64,000 nt of DNA from NCBI GenBank assembly GCA_036877525.1, contig JAZGTH010000015.1:9806501-9870500 (forward strand), written 5' to 3'. Each line of letters begins with the position of its first letter. Within the stretch, counting starts at the first letter, position 1. The position numbers and the translations under genes are program-made. Under the pieces are notes generated by a model. That model was given only the letters and a program-made list of their open reading frames with translations. It was not told the DNA's origin and did not search any database. This document shows positions 12,400 to 25,030 of the stretch, in pieces. The stretch is from Chromobotia macracanthus. Lineage: Eukaryota > Chordata > Actinopteri > Cypriniformes > Botiidae.

Positions 12400-15300
12400 C
12401 TAAAGTTCAGAGATCAGAAACTAAATTGATTAAAAAATCACCACTGTCTCAGGTGCAGTAAAATACACAGTGCTATACAACTTTTATAGGCATTCATTAA
12501 AATCTCATTAACAGAATAGTGTCATACAGTTTATAATTAATCATTTTTTATATTATGTTGAATCACTTTTAATATTTTAAATATTTTAAAAAATATTTTA
12601 CAAAATACAACATATATTTCCCAGTTCAAATTCATTTTTTCAATTCATTCTAATTTTAAATGTGCTCTCAGACCTTGGGACATCACTTCCATCACTATCT
12701 GTTTTTATGGAACAGGTAAAATATTAGGTATAGTTTGACATTTACTCCTGCACCAACACACAAACAAATGCAGGCATTATACCTGCTGCTACAAACAGAA
12801 TGCCTGCCCCCAGCACAATGTTCCTTTTGCTCTTGTAGAAACGACTGGCTGCGATACAGACCCCTCCCATTAGCAGCAGGATAGCACTAAGAATGGGAAA
12901 GATGTTGGAGGCCCGGACGACTCCTGCAGAGAGCAAGAGAGAGAAAGAGCGAGAGAGAGAGAGAGAGAAAAAGCAGGGGGGCAAAAAATAGTAGAAACAG
13001 ATGGGAGGGTGAGAGACGGAGTAACAGAAGTGTGAGACTTGATAAATGCAGAGGAGCTCATTCAGTTCAGATGTTTAGCACTGCACATTTATAGCTAAAC
13101 AGTTTTGATATTAACTGGCTATTTTTTCCTATTAATTATCTATGTTTTAGAACTAAGAAATGAACTAAGCTAAAATGAGCCATCTGGGTGATTAAATCAT
13201 GCTGTTTTGCTGTGAGTGAGAGTGTGTGAAGACACTCAAGAGAATGAATGTTCCCCTGACACTTCAGTATTCCATCTGGGATCAACTGAGCTGGAAGGGC
13301 AAGGGAATGCCATCTAAATATTAATCAAAATGCCAACCTGTGTGCATTCATGCATTTACGTATGCCTATGACATGCATGTATGCACAAAGGGATACGTAG
13401 CACAGGAATTTTCTGGAACATTTCAGGGGATATGAAGCGTAGGATTGCAGCTTTAGTAGTATTGTGAAATTGGAAAGATCTACAATATGCTTTTTCAAAA
13501 AAGAGGACAAAAAAGAAGACTGAAAAATTGAGAGAAAAATGTGTTTTTCGAATTTTCATTTTTGGATGAAACTATTTCTTTAAACAAAGTAAAGACATTG
13601 CCATTGCTACATTCCTGCCAAATGGTTTTATCATGAAAAATCTATTTTGTTGTAATAAAGTAGAAGGTCTTACGTAGAACATATTCTGCTCCATCGTGAT
13701 CAAAGTCAGCATCCTCTGGGAAGTGATTGATCTGGGAACACACGCCACGCTTCACCCCTGTAAGCACAAAGACAGAATCATAGCTAAAACATGCCAGCAG
13801 CAGCCCTCATATGTATCCTGCACATGTATGTGTGTGTACATATAAATATAAATACACACACACACACACACACACAAGTGTATAAGTATATATACACACA
13901 CAAAGAGAAAATTTGCAGTGTTGTAAAAACGTTTAAAACAATTAATGGTCTAATCCACAATCTAATCTTTTTCAATTAGATAGGGAACTTATCAATTGAT
14001 TTTAGCTCATGATACAGATCTTATTCTTTTCATTCTTCATCGTCCTTTGTTAAAGTGCTTAGACAGTGGAACAGAGATGTAAACAACACATACACACACA
14101 TGCACTACAGAAATCAGATAGCCCTGGAGTCATCTAGACAGTTAATATCTACCCGCTCCAGTGCTGGGGGCCTACTGCAGACAGACAGACTGACGCACTA
14201 TGATGACATCAGGATGCACTATGATGACAGCATGACTGGTGTTGATTGATGTAGTGGGAGTGTGATGGATTGATGACACACAGATGAAGGGAAAGGTGGA
14301 CAGGTGTGTGTGGGGGGGCAGCTGTTTCTCTCTTTGTTTCTCCTGTCATGGACATTAGTCTGTTAAAAGAGATGGGACACAAAAAGGAAAGTGTAACTGC
14401 TGTAGAGAAATGAAAATTCTGTCATCATTAATGCACCCTCATGTCGTTTCGAACCTGTGACTGTTATGTGGAACATAAGATGAGGAAGCCATATAAATCC
14501 TTGTTTTTCATTGTACATTCTGTTCATTGCACAGAAAAATGCAACCAATACAACTTGTCAGAATTTTTCCTTTTGTGTTAAATGGAAGAAGGTCATATGG
14601 GTTTGGAACAATGTAAACATGAGTAAATAATGACAGAATTTTCCAGTAAACTTTTAATTTAAGGAGATTTTCAGTTTTCAACAATAGCTGTATGGATGAC
14701 CATACTGTCTGCCATCAAGCACAGCACAATCCACCATACTGAAAATTACTTTCATAGAACTGGTCTACCATGGTATATTGACCCTGTTTACCATGACTTT
14801 GTTTTCTCTCTCAGTCTCTCTCTCGCACAACCTGATCTGTATATATGTAAACATAAAAGCAACTCATTTGTTTTAAGCTCTCAGTAGTATAAGCTTCTGC
14901 TGTTGATTGCTTCAGCAGTAGCAGTCCAGAGGAAGGGCAAAAACTGGTCCATTTATATGTGTGCATGTTAAGAATAGAGTTAGAGCAATGTGACAATCAG
15001 TGCACGTATCATCACACACCCAGCAGAATTCACTGTTTGGACAGATTGGTTGTAAGAATCCATCCTGACATTTATTATGCAGTTCCAAAATGGCTGCCGT
15101 TTCCACTTCACCTGCTCTTAATTGTATGTCTACTCAGCATCCATCTTGGCTCTAATCCCAAGGGAAAGCAAGGATGACTTGACCTCTAAAGTATGCCATG
15201 CGTGCAGCAACACCGGTCACCAGAGGGGTAAAAAGGGAGGAGATAAGAGAGAAACAAAGAGCCAAGACAGAGAGAAAGAGAGTGGAGAGACGTCACAATG

Positions 15301-16270
15301 CTGTCGTGATTGGGGTGCCAGGCTTATCTTTAATTGAATGCTTTGTTATCAGAGAGCTTAGCTATAAGGCTAAATTAGCAGAGCACAATGACTGGCTGCA
15401 GGCAGAGTGGGGAGTGCATTACACAGAAATGAGTGGGAATATGAGGTGCTAAAACGGCCCCTAAGACCGGGGCTGCTGTCTTTCTGCACTGACCTCTCTA
15501 TACTATCAGCTCAGCCTTTTAATTAAAGGAATTTTGCACTGCGCTTATGCTTGTCAGCAATAAACTTGTTAGCAGTAAATGTCTATATGAGGGTTGAGGA
15601 TTTATATATATTATGCTTTTGTGTTTGATTTTTTTAAAATACAGGTTAAATTGTAAAATTAGAATTTTTTTGATTATGAATTTTTTTTTTCATTTGATTA
15701 TGAAAATTACTGAATAATACGCATTATGTAACTGCTCTTGTATTGTACTGTTGTAACTGCATTATCAGGCATGTTAAATAAATTTTAAATCAGATAATTG
15801 TTGATGTGACTAGCACCTTTACGGTACAAATTTAATATTATTATTTTTATAATATTAAAAGTAGAATATTAGATTTTTCTTAAAATATTAGACAGTGTTT
15901 TCAGAATGAACATACACTAATGTGAACAGAATTAATGTTCACATTAATAAGGAACCAAGTTAATAAATAAAGTTCCAAATAAATACATAACAGTGAAACA
16001 CAAATGCCACTCCCACAAACTATCCAAGAGTTAAGATGACGGCTGACCCTCCAGACAGCAGATCCTCCACAGGCCAGAGTGTGTCAGTGCTCCGGGGTCC
16101 TTCTTGTCCTTATTATGGGGATCTTCTTGTGTGACATTGGCGGTGCTGTTGCAGATAAGTGCCCGCGAGTAGAGCCAATAATCAGTGCCGATAGCCACCG
16201 TCATCAGGCCGAAGGATGCAAAAGCACCCACGATGGTGAGAAGGATCTGAATGCCCTTCTCACACACCAT
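11570..16270 (-). CDS. cacng8: TARP gamma-8, AMPA-receptor auxiliary subunit (gene span, 4 coding exons)
   Basis: Join, in reading order, 16270-16048, 13757-13674, 12923-12783, 12399-11570; 1278 nt, 425 aa, the length I recall for mammalian gamma-8. Type I TARPs traffic AMPA receptors to the synapse, slow their gating and anchor them to PSD-95. TM1 is near residues 9-29. Loop 1 carries NST/NVT glycosylation candidates, THSGLWRICC and INHFPED; TM2-TM4 lie in exons 3-4. The tail has LRLPSYRFRRRSRSSSRS (the basic/Ser phosphorylation region), a Gly-rich stretch, a LHNCFPKE block typical of gamma-8 rather than gamma-4, and the PDZ ligand TTPV. Gamma-4 is the main alternative; synteny with prkcg and cacng7 supports gamma-8. 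The ATG lies directly after an acceptor-like sequence, so the exact N-terminus is less certain. Confidence 0.9.
12783..12923 (-). CDS. cacng8: cacng8 coding exon 3 (residues 103-149)
   Basis: 141 nt, acceptor CTCTGCAG, donor G|GTATAA. Encodes VVRASNIFPILSAILLLMGG (TM2) and FYKSKRNIVLGAGILFVAA (TM3). The upstream pyrimidine tract is a (TC)n microsatellite. Confidence 0.92.
12926..12970. repeat. (GA)n microsatellite at the cacng8 exon 3 acceptor
   Basis: Imperfect GA repeat on the + strand. In the gene's sense it is a (TC)n tract running directly into the acceptor CTCTGCAG. Confidence 0.85.
13674..13757 (-). CDS. cacng8: cacng8 coding exon 2 (residues 75-102)
   Basis: 84 nt, acceptor GCTTACAG, donor C|GTAAGA. 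Encodes VKRGVCSQINHFPEDADFDH, the second half of extracellular loop 1, with the conserved INHFPED motif. Confidence 0.92.
13854..13876. repeat. (CA)n microsatellite in cacng8 intron 1
   Basis: Short CA repeat flanked by TG- and TA-rich sequence, about 100 bp upstream of exon 2 in the gene's sense. Confidence 0.85.
14387..14660. mobile_element. Non-autonomous DNA transposon (MITE) in cacng8 intron 1
   Basis: The ends are near-perfect inverted repeats: 'gaaaattctgtcatcatt' at about 14412-14429 is matched by 'aatgacagaattttcc' at about 14628-14644 on the opposite strand, with eroded outer ends like those of the 26.5 kb element. No transposase frame. It belongs to the 'gaaaattctgtcatcat..ctcacc' repeat class I recall as abundant in cyprinids. 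Confidence 0.6.
16048..16270 (-). CDS. cacng8: cacng8 first recognised coding exon (residues 1-74)
   Basis: Starts MVCEKGIQILLTIVGAFASF (TM1) and ends CCLE, donor G|GTCAGC. The ATG is only two bases after a (CT)n-CATAG acceptor-like sequence. The frame stays open upstream to an ATG at 16321. Mammalian gamma-8 has about a dozen residues before WCEKG, so an upstream exon could supply extra N-terminal residues; I could not find it. Confidence 0.82.
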
Positions 16271-18624
16271 GCCTATGAGAGAGAGAGATAAAGATGATGT
16301 AAGTACAGGAAGCAGGGGCACTGTAATGAGGGGATGATTAGGACAACTAGCATCACACCCCTGGTAAATGTAACATTACACCACATCCCTGACATTACAC
16401 CCTTGTTGAACTTGATCCTAATCATACTCTCAGCCTTTAATACTGTTACCTAATTGGACAATGAGTCAGAAAAATAAAAATCATATTTTCATAGCTTACC
16501 TGATGGCGAGTTTCTATCCTTCGACTCAATTTTGAAATCTTTCTTTTCCCAGTCAGATGAGAATGTGCTGTCCCTTCAATCCGGGCAGCATCCATCGACT
16601 GTCCTCACACACACCTCTTCTCCTTCCTGCACTCGTTTACACTCCCTCTTTCTTTACTGCTCTCACAGGTCAACCACACTGAGGATTCTCTCTGATGGTC
16701 TCTCTCTTGTATGTAAATAATCTTGCTTGCTTTCAAAGAACCTAAAAAGAGAGAAAGACAGCAACTGGATTCTGTCTGACAGAAATTCTGTCGCAATAAA
16801 AGTGTTTGGGGGAATTTTGGCAAAAAATAATTTCAAAGAACTTGGTAAGAAAGGGGAAAAGGCAGGTCTACACTGTTACCATAGTAACGTGGAATTGCAA
16901 AAGCTTTAGCATGGGGGTAGTACTTTTCTCAATTTTTCCCTTAGGACAAGATAAGGGAGTAACTGACAAATGTGCAATTTAGCAACAGTACGTGAGCTGG
17001 ATCATTGCATATGTCCATAGAGACACCCTAACAGAGCAAGAGAAGAACTCTTATAAAAAATACAATGCTTACGTCATCACACTTAAACATGCACATACAT
17101 ACCAAAAACCTATAGAACCAGAGGACTGTCAAAAGGACGCATAATTTAGCAAACATAATTTAGTAGACATAATGCAGTGCTGCCTTGGCTGTTAATAATT
17201 TATAATGCAATATGGCACCACCATCAAAATGGGTTAAACCCTGTTTGCATGGTGAGGCTCTGCAGTACAGATTTATAGCACATAGAGGAAAAAACTCTTT
17301 CTTGTCAGGCATGGATGCAAAATCTGGTGCTTTTTCATTAATGTCAGTGGCACATTTGTGAAGATTCTGTTGTAAACATTTACAATATATTTTTGGGACA
17401 GTTCGTGGCTTTTCCCTGCTTATTTACATACTTTCCATTACTTATTTATATTCTGTTGTGCCCTATATCAGCACACTGTGATTAACTGTACACTGTGATT
17501 ATTAGCATGTTATTCAGTAGATGTGACAATTTTAATGATTCTAATTAAAAAATGATGTTTACCATAACATTTGTATTATTGTACTAAACAAACTATTGTA
17601 TTAATTTTTTACAACCTACAAGCTACAATCTATAATTACATAAAAATGAAAATAATGCTTCCTCTGAAGTGTGTTCTATTCCTGAATTCTAAATCTGTAA
17701 GTTTTTTGCTTCTGAAATTCTTTTGGGATTGGTTATATTTCACGGTTTTCGATTCCTAAACATCTTTGAGATAGGTAGCACAACAAACAACAAATTATAT
17801 AGTACAAACAAATACAATATAATATATACAAATAAGCAAGGCACACAATATAAATAAATATAAGCAATGAGTGAAAGACAAATGATAATTACACAGGTGT
17901 GTCAAAACACCTGAGAATTATAACAAAGCTGCTGAAATATCTGCAGATAGGCTTAAATAGCCTTTTACATTTTTTAAAATGTTATATTGGCCTGTTTCGA
18001 TCTCCAGTTTTCAGCCCTTAGGTGAGGCAAACAATATTAATCAGAAAACCACACTGACAAACAGATTCCTTGTGTAATTTCCTAATTAATACAGTTGCAA
18101 CTCTTTCATGGTTAGAAGGAAAAAGGGACTCAGACTCAGTTCAGTCACAGCTGGGAATAAACCATCATTTGACTTTCACCTGTGCAAACTGGGCTCAAGA
18201 CTCCATTACTACAGCTGCCAGCATCTCTGTTCGCAAAAATGCACAATCACAAACATGTCTAGCCAGGCAGTGTCTGATTCTCAGTGCTTCAGCCAGTGCT
18301 GAGGAAGCTACTTCAAAAATATACATTGCCAAGCTACAAATAAAATTTTAATAGTTAACAGTACTGAGGTGACTTATGAAACATAATACTTTAAATCTAC
18401 TTTGTCTTCACTATTTTATTATTAGATTTCATACAGCATAAGACAAAAACAGAGCAGTATGTATTTGACACATATATTTATAATAAATACAACAAATACT
18501 AACTAAACATTTATTAAATTCCAATCAAGAACATGTAAAATGCCATGTTGGACCTTCTTGAAGGATTTTACAAATGCATATGCAGTAATAGTGCATACTG
18601 TGTTGTACATACATAGCACACCAT

Positions 18625-18735
18625 TCTATACTATACAGTATACAGTATTACAGTATACAGTATTCTATACAGTATACATGCTCATGTATAGTAGATATTT
18701 AAAGCATTGCTATATACTGTATAAAATACAGTATA
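18625..18735. repeat. Palindromic 'atacagtat' cluster
   Basis: Repeated copies of atacagtat and its variants (tatacagtatacagtatt, tatactgtataaaatacagt) in about 110 bp, many self-complementary. Probably an AT-rich hairpin/satellite-like remnant. Confidence 0.5.
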
Positions 18736-19149
18736 AAATCTGTGTAAAAAGAAGACTATGTACATTAACATGGTACTTCTCAAGAGGTGGACCTTGACCT
18801 CAAAATGGGGTCATATAAATCAGAAGAAAAATGCTAAATGCAAGCAATAAATAACATTTTTATTATACAAAATACTTTGCATAGCTTTTTTTGTGCATCC
18901 AATCAAACTATATGGAAACGAAGATCTAGAAACTGAACACACACTAACTTTGCAAATTGGATTTAACTTTTAAAAATGTGCCTGACATCTGCGTTTTTGC
19001 CTTTTGAACTGCATCTAGCTATTTGAACAGTATAAGAACTGTGTGCACAGCAGGTTCTCTGCACATATTTTCTGCATGTCACAGAAACATTAACTGAGGC
19101 TGGATAATTGTACCTTTCATTATATGTCACTAATCAGCCTGAAAATCAT

Positions 19150-19300
19150 ATTAATATTAATAATTTGGCAGGCAGTTTTATCCAAAGTGCCTTACAACGC
19201 AGTCAAGGTATATATTGTTCAGGTGTGCACGTTCCCTGGGAATTGAACCCATGCGCTTGCTGTTGCTACCATCAGTTGAGCTACAGAATCAATCACTCTG
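19150..19300 (-). mobile_element. tRNA-derived SINE
   Basis: On the - strand there is an A-box-like TGTAGCTCAACTGATGGTAG, a B box GGGTTCAATTC, then CCCAGGGAACGTGCA and a tail with CTTTGGATAAAACTGCCTGC, the common teleost SINE tail. Same family as the copies at 30.5 and 35.2 kb. Confidence 0.7.
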
Positions 19301-20977
19301 AAAGCTTTCAGTGTCAAAAATGTATAACTGAAGCAAGCAAAAAGAGCTTCAAACCAAGAGCGCATGCATTTCATAATCATAAACCACAAACGTAACACCT
19401 CATAATGCAGCAGATCCTTCACAGTGTGCTCACTTACAGTAGTGATAACATATGGGTTGGCAGACCACAAATATCACATAAATATGTGGTTTATTTATAG
19501 TTAAATGAGGTATTGGATATCATGCTCCCACGATACTGTCATTTAATCAGCCACACTGGCATTTCCATTCATAAAATCTCAATTATTACTGTCATGTGCT
19601 TTCTAGATGGAGAATTGATTTGCCAGGCTTGGGTGGGAGATGGACACAAAACTAATTTCCTCCAGATCATTACTCATCATACATTTGACATGTCAAGGTG
19701 TGTACATTGAGCAACCAATCAGAATTACAGACAATTAATATTCAGACTTATTATGTCATAACTGTGAAAAGGAAAACCCGTAATTATGGGAAATCAAAAT
19801 AATTAGAGCATAAGTCCCTGCTGTAATCATGGGTGTCAATTTTGACCTCAGTTTTCATCGCTCATAAGAGAGCCACTAAGAGAGAATAGACAGTTGAAAA
19901 GAATGAGTTGAAAAGCGCACAGTAATAATACAGAGTCAGAAATCAAAGAAAAGCGAAAGCAGTGAAGTTTGAAATGCCACTGTGGATCACTATGCAAGGA
20001 AACAGTGGTTTTAATGATTCATTTTGAAAGGTGCACAGCATTATACATCAGATGAATACAATGAAACCACAAGCTTCATCTCTATGTGGGGATGAATTGA
20101 GGGCTGCAGCATCGTCCTCCTGCTAAGGGTGTGAGACTGCACTGAGCTGAGAGATGACATTACTAATGACGGATTAGAATATAGCACCTGAGCTCTCCTG
20201 CATTCGCACACCTACCCCACCTCTCTCTCTCACCCTCTCTCCCTTTCCTCTTGTCTTTATGCTCCCTCATTCCCACTATCCCCTTTATATTCCCACTCTC
20301 CTCTAGCTGTGGTCATATTTAACACGCTCTTTCTGCCAGCCTTTTCAGTTCTGGACATTATGTCTGGCCTACTCACATTTTGAGAATGATTTTTGTATTT
20401 ACTTTGGACATGTTAATGTTCCAGGTGAAGTTAATTTAGTTTATTTAGTAGGGTGAGTAAGGTTAGACTAGTCTCTCATAGCCAGTCCCTTGACTAAGTC
20501 TGATGCACATTGCATCTTATTCTGGCCAATTAAAAAAAATGCCTGAACGACATGTAAAGATACCAACCAAACGTTGTGATGTAGGGTTGGGTTAACCTGA
20601 AATAAATAACAGACAGAGTATAAAAGTAATTTAAATAACAGTGCACAGAAAACTCTGGAAAATAGACTGTGTTATCTGGATTTCTGCCTGTAGAAAAAGT
20701 AATAAGTGCTGATTATTGCAATACATAGTTCTGCTTGTAGATATCTAGTTAACTTGCTACTAAATGACTCAAACAAAAATCTGAATGTCTTTTAGAAATA
20801 ACCTGCCAACTCCAGTGGTTATTTCATTCTTAAAGTGCTTGTTGTATTAACCCGTTGTTGCTCGATGTGCTATTACTCCCGGATGTTACATCAAGACAGC
20901 TGATTCTTTCAGAAACCCTGTGATAAATGTACAGTAATCTTGCCTGCAATGTGCTGAAATGTGTTTAGAACTAATTA

Positions 20978-21146
20978 GTCATTTAGCTGACACATGTTTC
21001 CAAAACGACTTACAATATAGTTATTACAAAGACGGTCCCCCTGGTGCAACTTGGGGTTAAGTGCCTTGCTTAAAGGTACAATGGTGATGGTTCATGGATC
21101 ACCCAAAGAGCAGCCTAGCTCTTTAACCACTATACCACATTGCACC
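20978..21146. mobile_element. Teleost SINE-like repeat ('catttagctgac...ttaaccactata')
   Basis: Carries modules also present at 47785-47970: a tccaaaacgacttacaatat module, 'ccccctggtgcaacttgggg', 'gtgccttgct' and 'tttaaccactataccac'. This is a familiar teleost interspersed repeat; the exact family was not assigned. Confidence 0.6.
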
Positions 21147-23929
21147 CTGACAACTGTGATTATGAACACTGTGGAAAGAGCTGTGATGGGCCATAAGTTT
21201 AATATGTTTATATTTATATGTATAGTGAGTTTCTCATATGTATGTGCTTACTCAAATAAGACCTTCTGAAAGAGACATATTACACATGTTATATTATGTA
21301 AATAATAACCAAAGCACAGAACCAAGCACAGGACCACTTATAATCTAGAACAAAAAAAATACCAGAAAAAATCCATCCATTATTTATTAATCAAATAAAG
21401 AAATATAGAAATAGAAATAATGCAAAACAAAATAGCTGCAAATTCCAAGAAAACAAAACAACAAAATAAAATTCAGATTTAAAACAAAAACTGCACATAC
21501 CACACACTAGTACTACTACCAAAGGCTGTAAATGCCATTTTTACTCTCACTTAACATGCAATCCTAAACATTCCAGATAGACTAATTAGACTAAACCTGT
21601 TTCCTCCAGATTAGACCTAATCTAACACTATATCACACCTGCAGTCACATCACTGTAACAGTATTTCAGAGGTAAGTCAGCCATTGCAATGGTTAATTCT
21701 TTTCAGATGAACCTGCAAATGCAGTGAATCAGTTGCTCAATGAACAGTAAGCAGTGATACACTTCCAGTTGTGCTACTGAATCAGTGTGGGAAGCTCACA
21801 GAAAGAGAGCGAGTATATTCATTTAGTTTACTTAACCTGGATGTCCGTGTCTCCTCCCACAAGCAATCTACAGAGTTTCTAAACAAGCAGTATTGCCTTG
21901 TTTCTTAATTCCTTTTGAGATGCAGAAGGAATCAGTCAGTTTTTGCTTACAGTTTGAACATTTTACTAAAGGTTCTTGATGACCTCCATGTGTGAAGTTA
22001 ACAAACGCTCACAGTCACTCGCACTTGCCTGGTCTCTAGGCTGTATTTAAGGTAGAGGATTCTTGTTCCATGAAAGCTTTAGTCCCAGTAGGGACCAACA
22101 TAGGGGAGAGTTAATTATCTGTTCTGAGGAGATAATAAAGAGTTCTGAGGACAATCCAGAAGAGAAAACTCACTGTATTGTTTCTTATCTACAGCATGTT
22201 TGTGTGCATTTGTCTACCCACCTACTTCCACAACTGATTGATTGTACCCACACTAAAATGAAATCTGACAGCTCTGAGATGAAAGCAACACATGTTCTTA
22301 TGAAGCTTTCCTTGTTCTTGTGAAGCCTGTACAATATATTATGCATGATTATTCAAATAATTTCTAATGATTGATCATTAAGTATCATAAGATGCACTTA
22401 ACAGTACCTATTTATGCTATGCTAGATCCAACTAAATACAAGGCAATGATGCTCATGTAAAAAATATAAAATCCAAAAACACAATAATTTTCAACAAAGA
22501 ATATCTACATTGAATAATACTATCAGCATCTACTGCTAGCGGCAGACATTGGTCATCTGTGCCAAAAATGTTTAAAATTAGTACTATTGCATCACTGCAC
22601 TAGGGTACAACGAATCACACTGCAAACAGATGTTGCCTGACTCATCTGATGTCACTGTCTGTTAAAAAGCAACACTAATGTAACCATAGCAAACAGGACC
22701 TTAACAGCCCTGACCAAAAACGGACTAAACATATGCATCAAAACCAACAAATTCTGTTTAAAAAGCTGAACTGCATAAACCCCCAACATTGATGTATTTG
22801 ACAGTGACAACAAAACAAAGCAAAACATAGCACTTTTATATGAGTCGTGAGCATACAGCTTTGCCATACACGGCATTGATTTAAAAGCACAGGGGGTCAG
22901 TTCACTCCAGTTTGTTTGTCTACTGCAGCATGACTGTTTTAAAAGCTGCACTGGGAAAGAACAGGTCCAACTGGAATAGTGTCACGACTGTCACCACGTG
23001 CACCTCATGGAATGACAAAGCGATTAAAAGCCAATTAAACATTCTATGGCTAAAGCAATTCATATCTCAACTTCATTGCACCATTTATTAGTCATCTAAT
23101 CAGTTCTATTTGGTCTGTAGCATGACAGTAACAAGACTCCTTGTTTTAATTCTAGTTTACTTCTCTAAATTATACTGAGAGTAAAGAAGATCATCAAAGT
23201 CAGGGTCCACTCTTCAATAATTGCAAGAGACTGTCAGCTGATTTTTTTATCAGCTGTATTATAAAATGCTCTCATAACAGAATGTGGGAAAATTATATTG
23301 GTACAGCAATGCTGACAAAGGACTCTTTAGGGTATTATATAATTATGGTCCCAGGAGACACAATCTGCTTAAACACAATCATTCAAAGGGGAGAGATACA
23401 ACCTGAGCCCTGACCAGCTGCTTTCTTCCATTAAAACATTTCTTTCTGGTCATAGGCCATGCAAAAAATGTAAACGATCTTGAAAGATTCGGTGCTGATT
23501 AGGGTTTTTGAATGAGCTCCAGGCAATGTCATCACCAGCTTGTGCTGTATGTTTTTAACAACTTGTGGTTGAATTATTTGGAACCCAGAAAAGGATGAAT
23601 GGGACACAAATTTTGTTAACTGCCTAAAGATGAAACCCAAAAACAGATAAGCAACAGTGCCCAAAAATATGAATCAAAATTTAGTTTCTTTTGTCTGTTT
23701 TTCGGTCAGCGTTGACAGGTGTGTCCAGGGAATTGGGTCCATGATGTAAGCCTTGATCAGCTATCAGTGGGACACGTGTCTTTTCCTTTGGAAATTGTCT
23801 AATGCTGGAATAAAGGCCGCTTGACAGCTATAATAAACAGGTTCTTGTAAAGATCTCATAATGTGACTTAAAGCATGGATCAAGCATACACGAGCAATAC
23901 TGTGAAAAGGCCCAGGCTTGTGATCAGAG

Positions 23930-25030
23930 GGATCAGATAAATGGACAGGGTGAAGTGTGGGAGCTGACGGGGGAGGCTGGGCGCTGATGCGAGCCGCAGT
24001 GCATTCATTAGAGGAGCCCTCCACCGAGACCGAAAATGGACGCCCGGTGAGAGCGCGTCTCCCTGAAAAATCCCTTTGCTTTCGCTTCACAAAACTAAAC
24101 GGACAGGATGTGTCCAACGTCTGAGAAAAGACGTATTATAGAGGTGTATCAGTGGTGTTCGTTTAACCATGCTCCACATAAGAGTTATGCCTGCACATGC
24201 ATAATGAATTCGAAGATGCGCTTTCAAATGCAGGAAAAATGATTCATTTATTTTATCTTTCCCGTTCCTGTTGATTTCGCACATTTTCAGAGACATTTTA
24301 ATGCAGACAAAAAGCTTTAAAAATCGACAGCTGCAGTTGCAAGCTTGCAATTTGCCATCGATTGATTCCGCTCTTTTCATTCCACATGGACACACACATG
24401 CAGACGAGAGACACTCTCAACACAGCAAAATATCAACCACGCATACGGACTACAGAAAACGTGAAAACATTTCTTACCAGTTTAGTGTGCCTCATATTTG
24501 AAGACCGTCGCACTCCAGAAAAAGAAGAGAGAAAATTGCATATAATGAGAAACAGACTGCTAACAAGCTACAAATGATATAAAGGTAAATTTACTCAGCT
24601 CAGGGACCGACGTTTTTAAAAGGTCGTCAAAGAATACAAAAAACAAGTTACAACTGTGAGTCTCTATTAAGACAGATAGTACAGAAGAGATATTCAACGC
24701 GCACACGTCCCCACGTCACTCGAGCACGGATTTGTCTAGAGCGCGTGTAACCAATGCGTGTGCGCGACTGCGTCTCCCCCGCCCGCGACTCAAACCTTCA
24801 CTGCCTCAATCCGTCCCTTTCCTTACCCCCGAGTGTGTGTGTTTAAGAGAGACAGTCGTAAGCAACTTGTCGCATACCAAATCCTGACATACAAAATGAA
24901 ATATTCGCGCATTGTGTTTTTGAAACAGAATCTTTCTATTCTTTCAGGTCGTGCACAATGCGCGCACTGGAGGTGCGCGCGGCACGGTCATATTGTCGTC
25001 ATCGCGTTTTATTGCAGGAGATGAGACACG
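23930..25030. promoter_or_regulatory. CpG-rich block, candidate cacng8 promoter/first-exon region
   Basis: CpG density is far above the flanks (gcgcgcactggaggtgcgcg, cccccgcccgcgac). A CCAAT motif (near 24751), a GC-box core CCGCCC (near 24779) and a CRE-like TGACGTGG on the - strand (near 24711-24718) cluster within 80 bp. Donor-like sequences on the - strand occur at about 24475 (CTG|GTAAGA) and 24826 (GGG|GTAAGG). Position and strand suit a cacng8 promoter with a noncoding first exon, but no transcript evidence is available. Confidence 0.4.

Noticed and set aside
23764..24117. 117-aa - strand open frame in the CpG-rich block
   Set aside because: No recognisable family, ends without a suitable donor into cacng8, and does not resemble a TARP N-terminus; openness is explained by local GC content.
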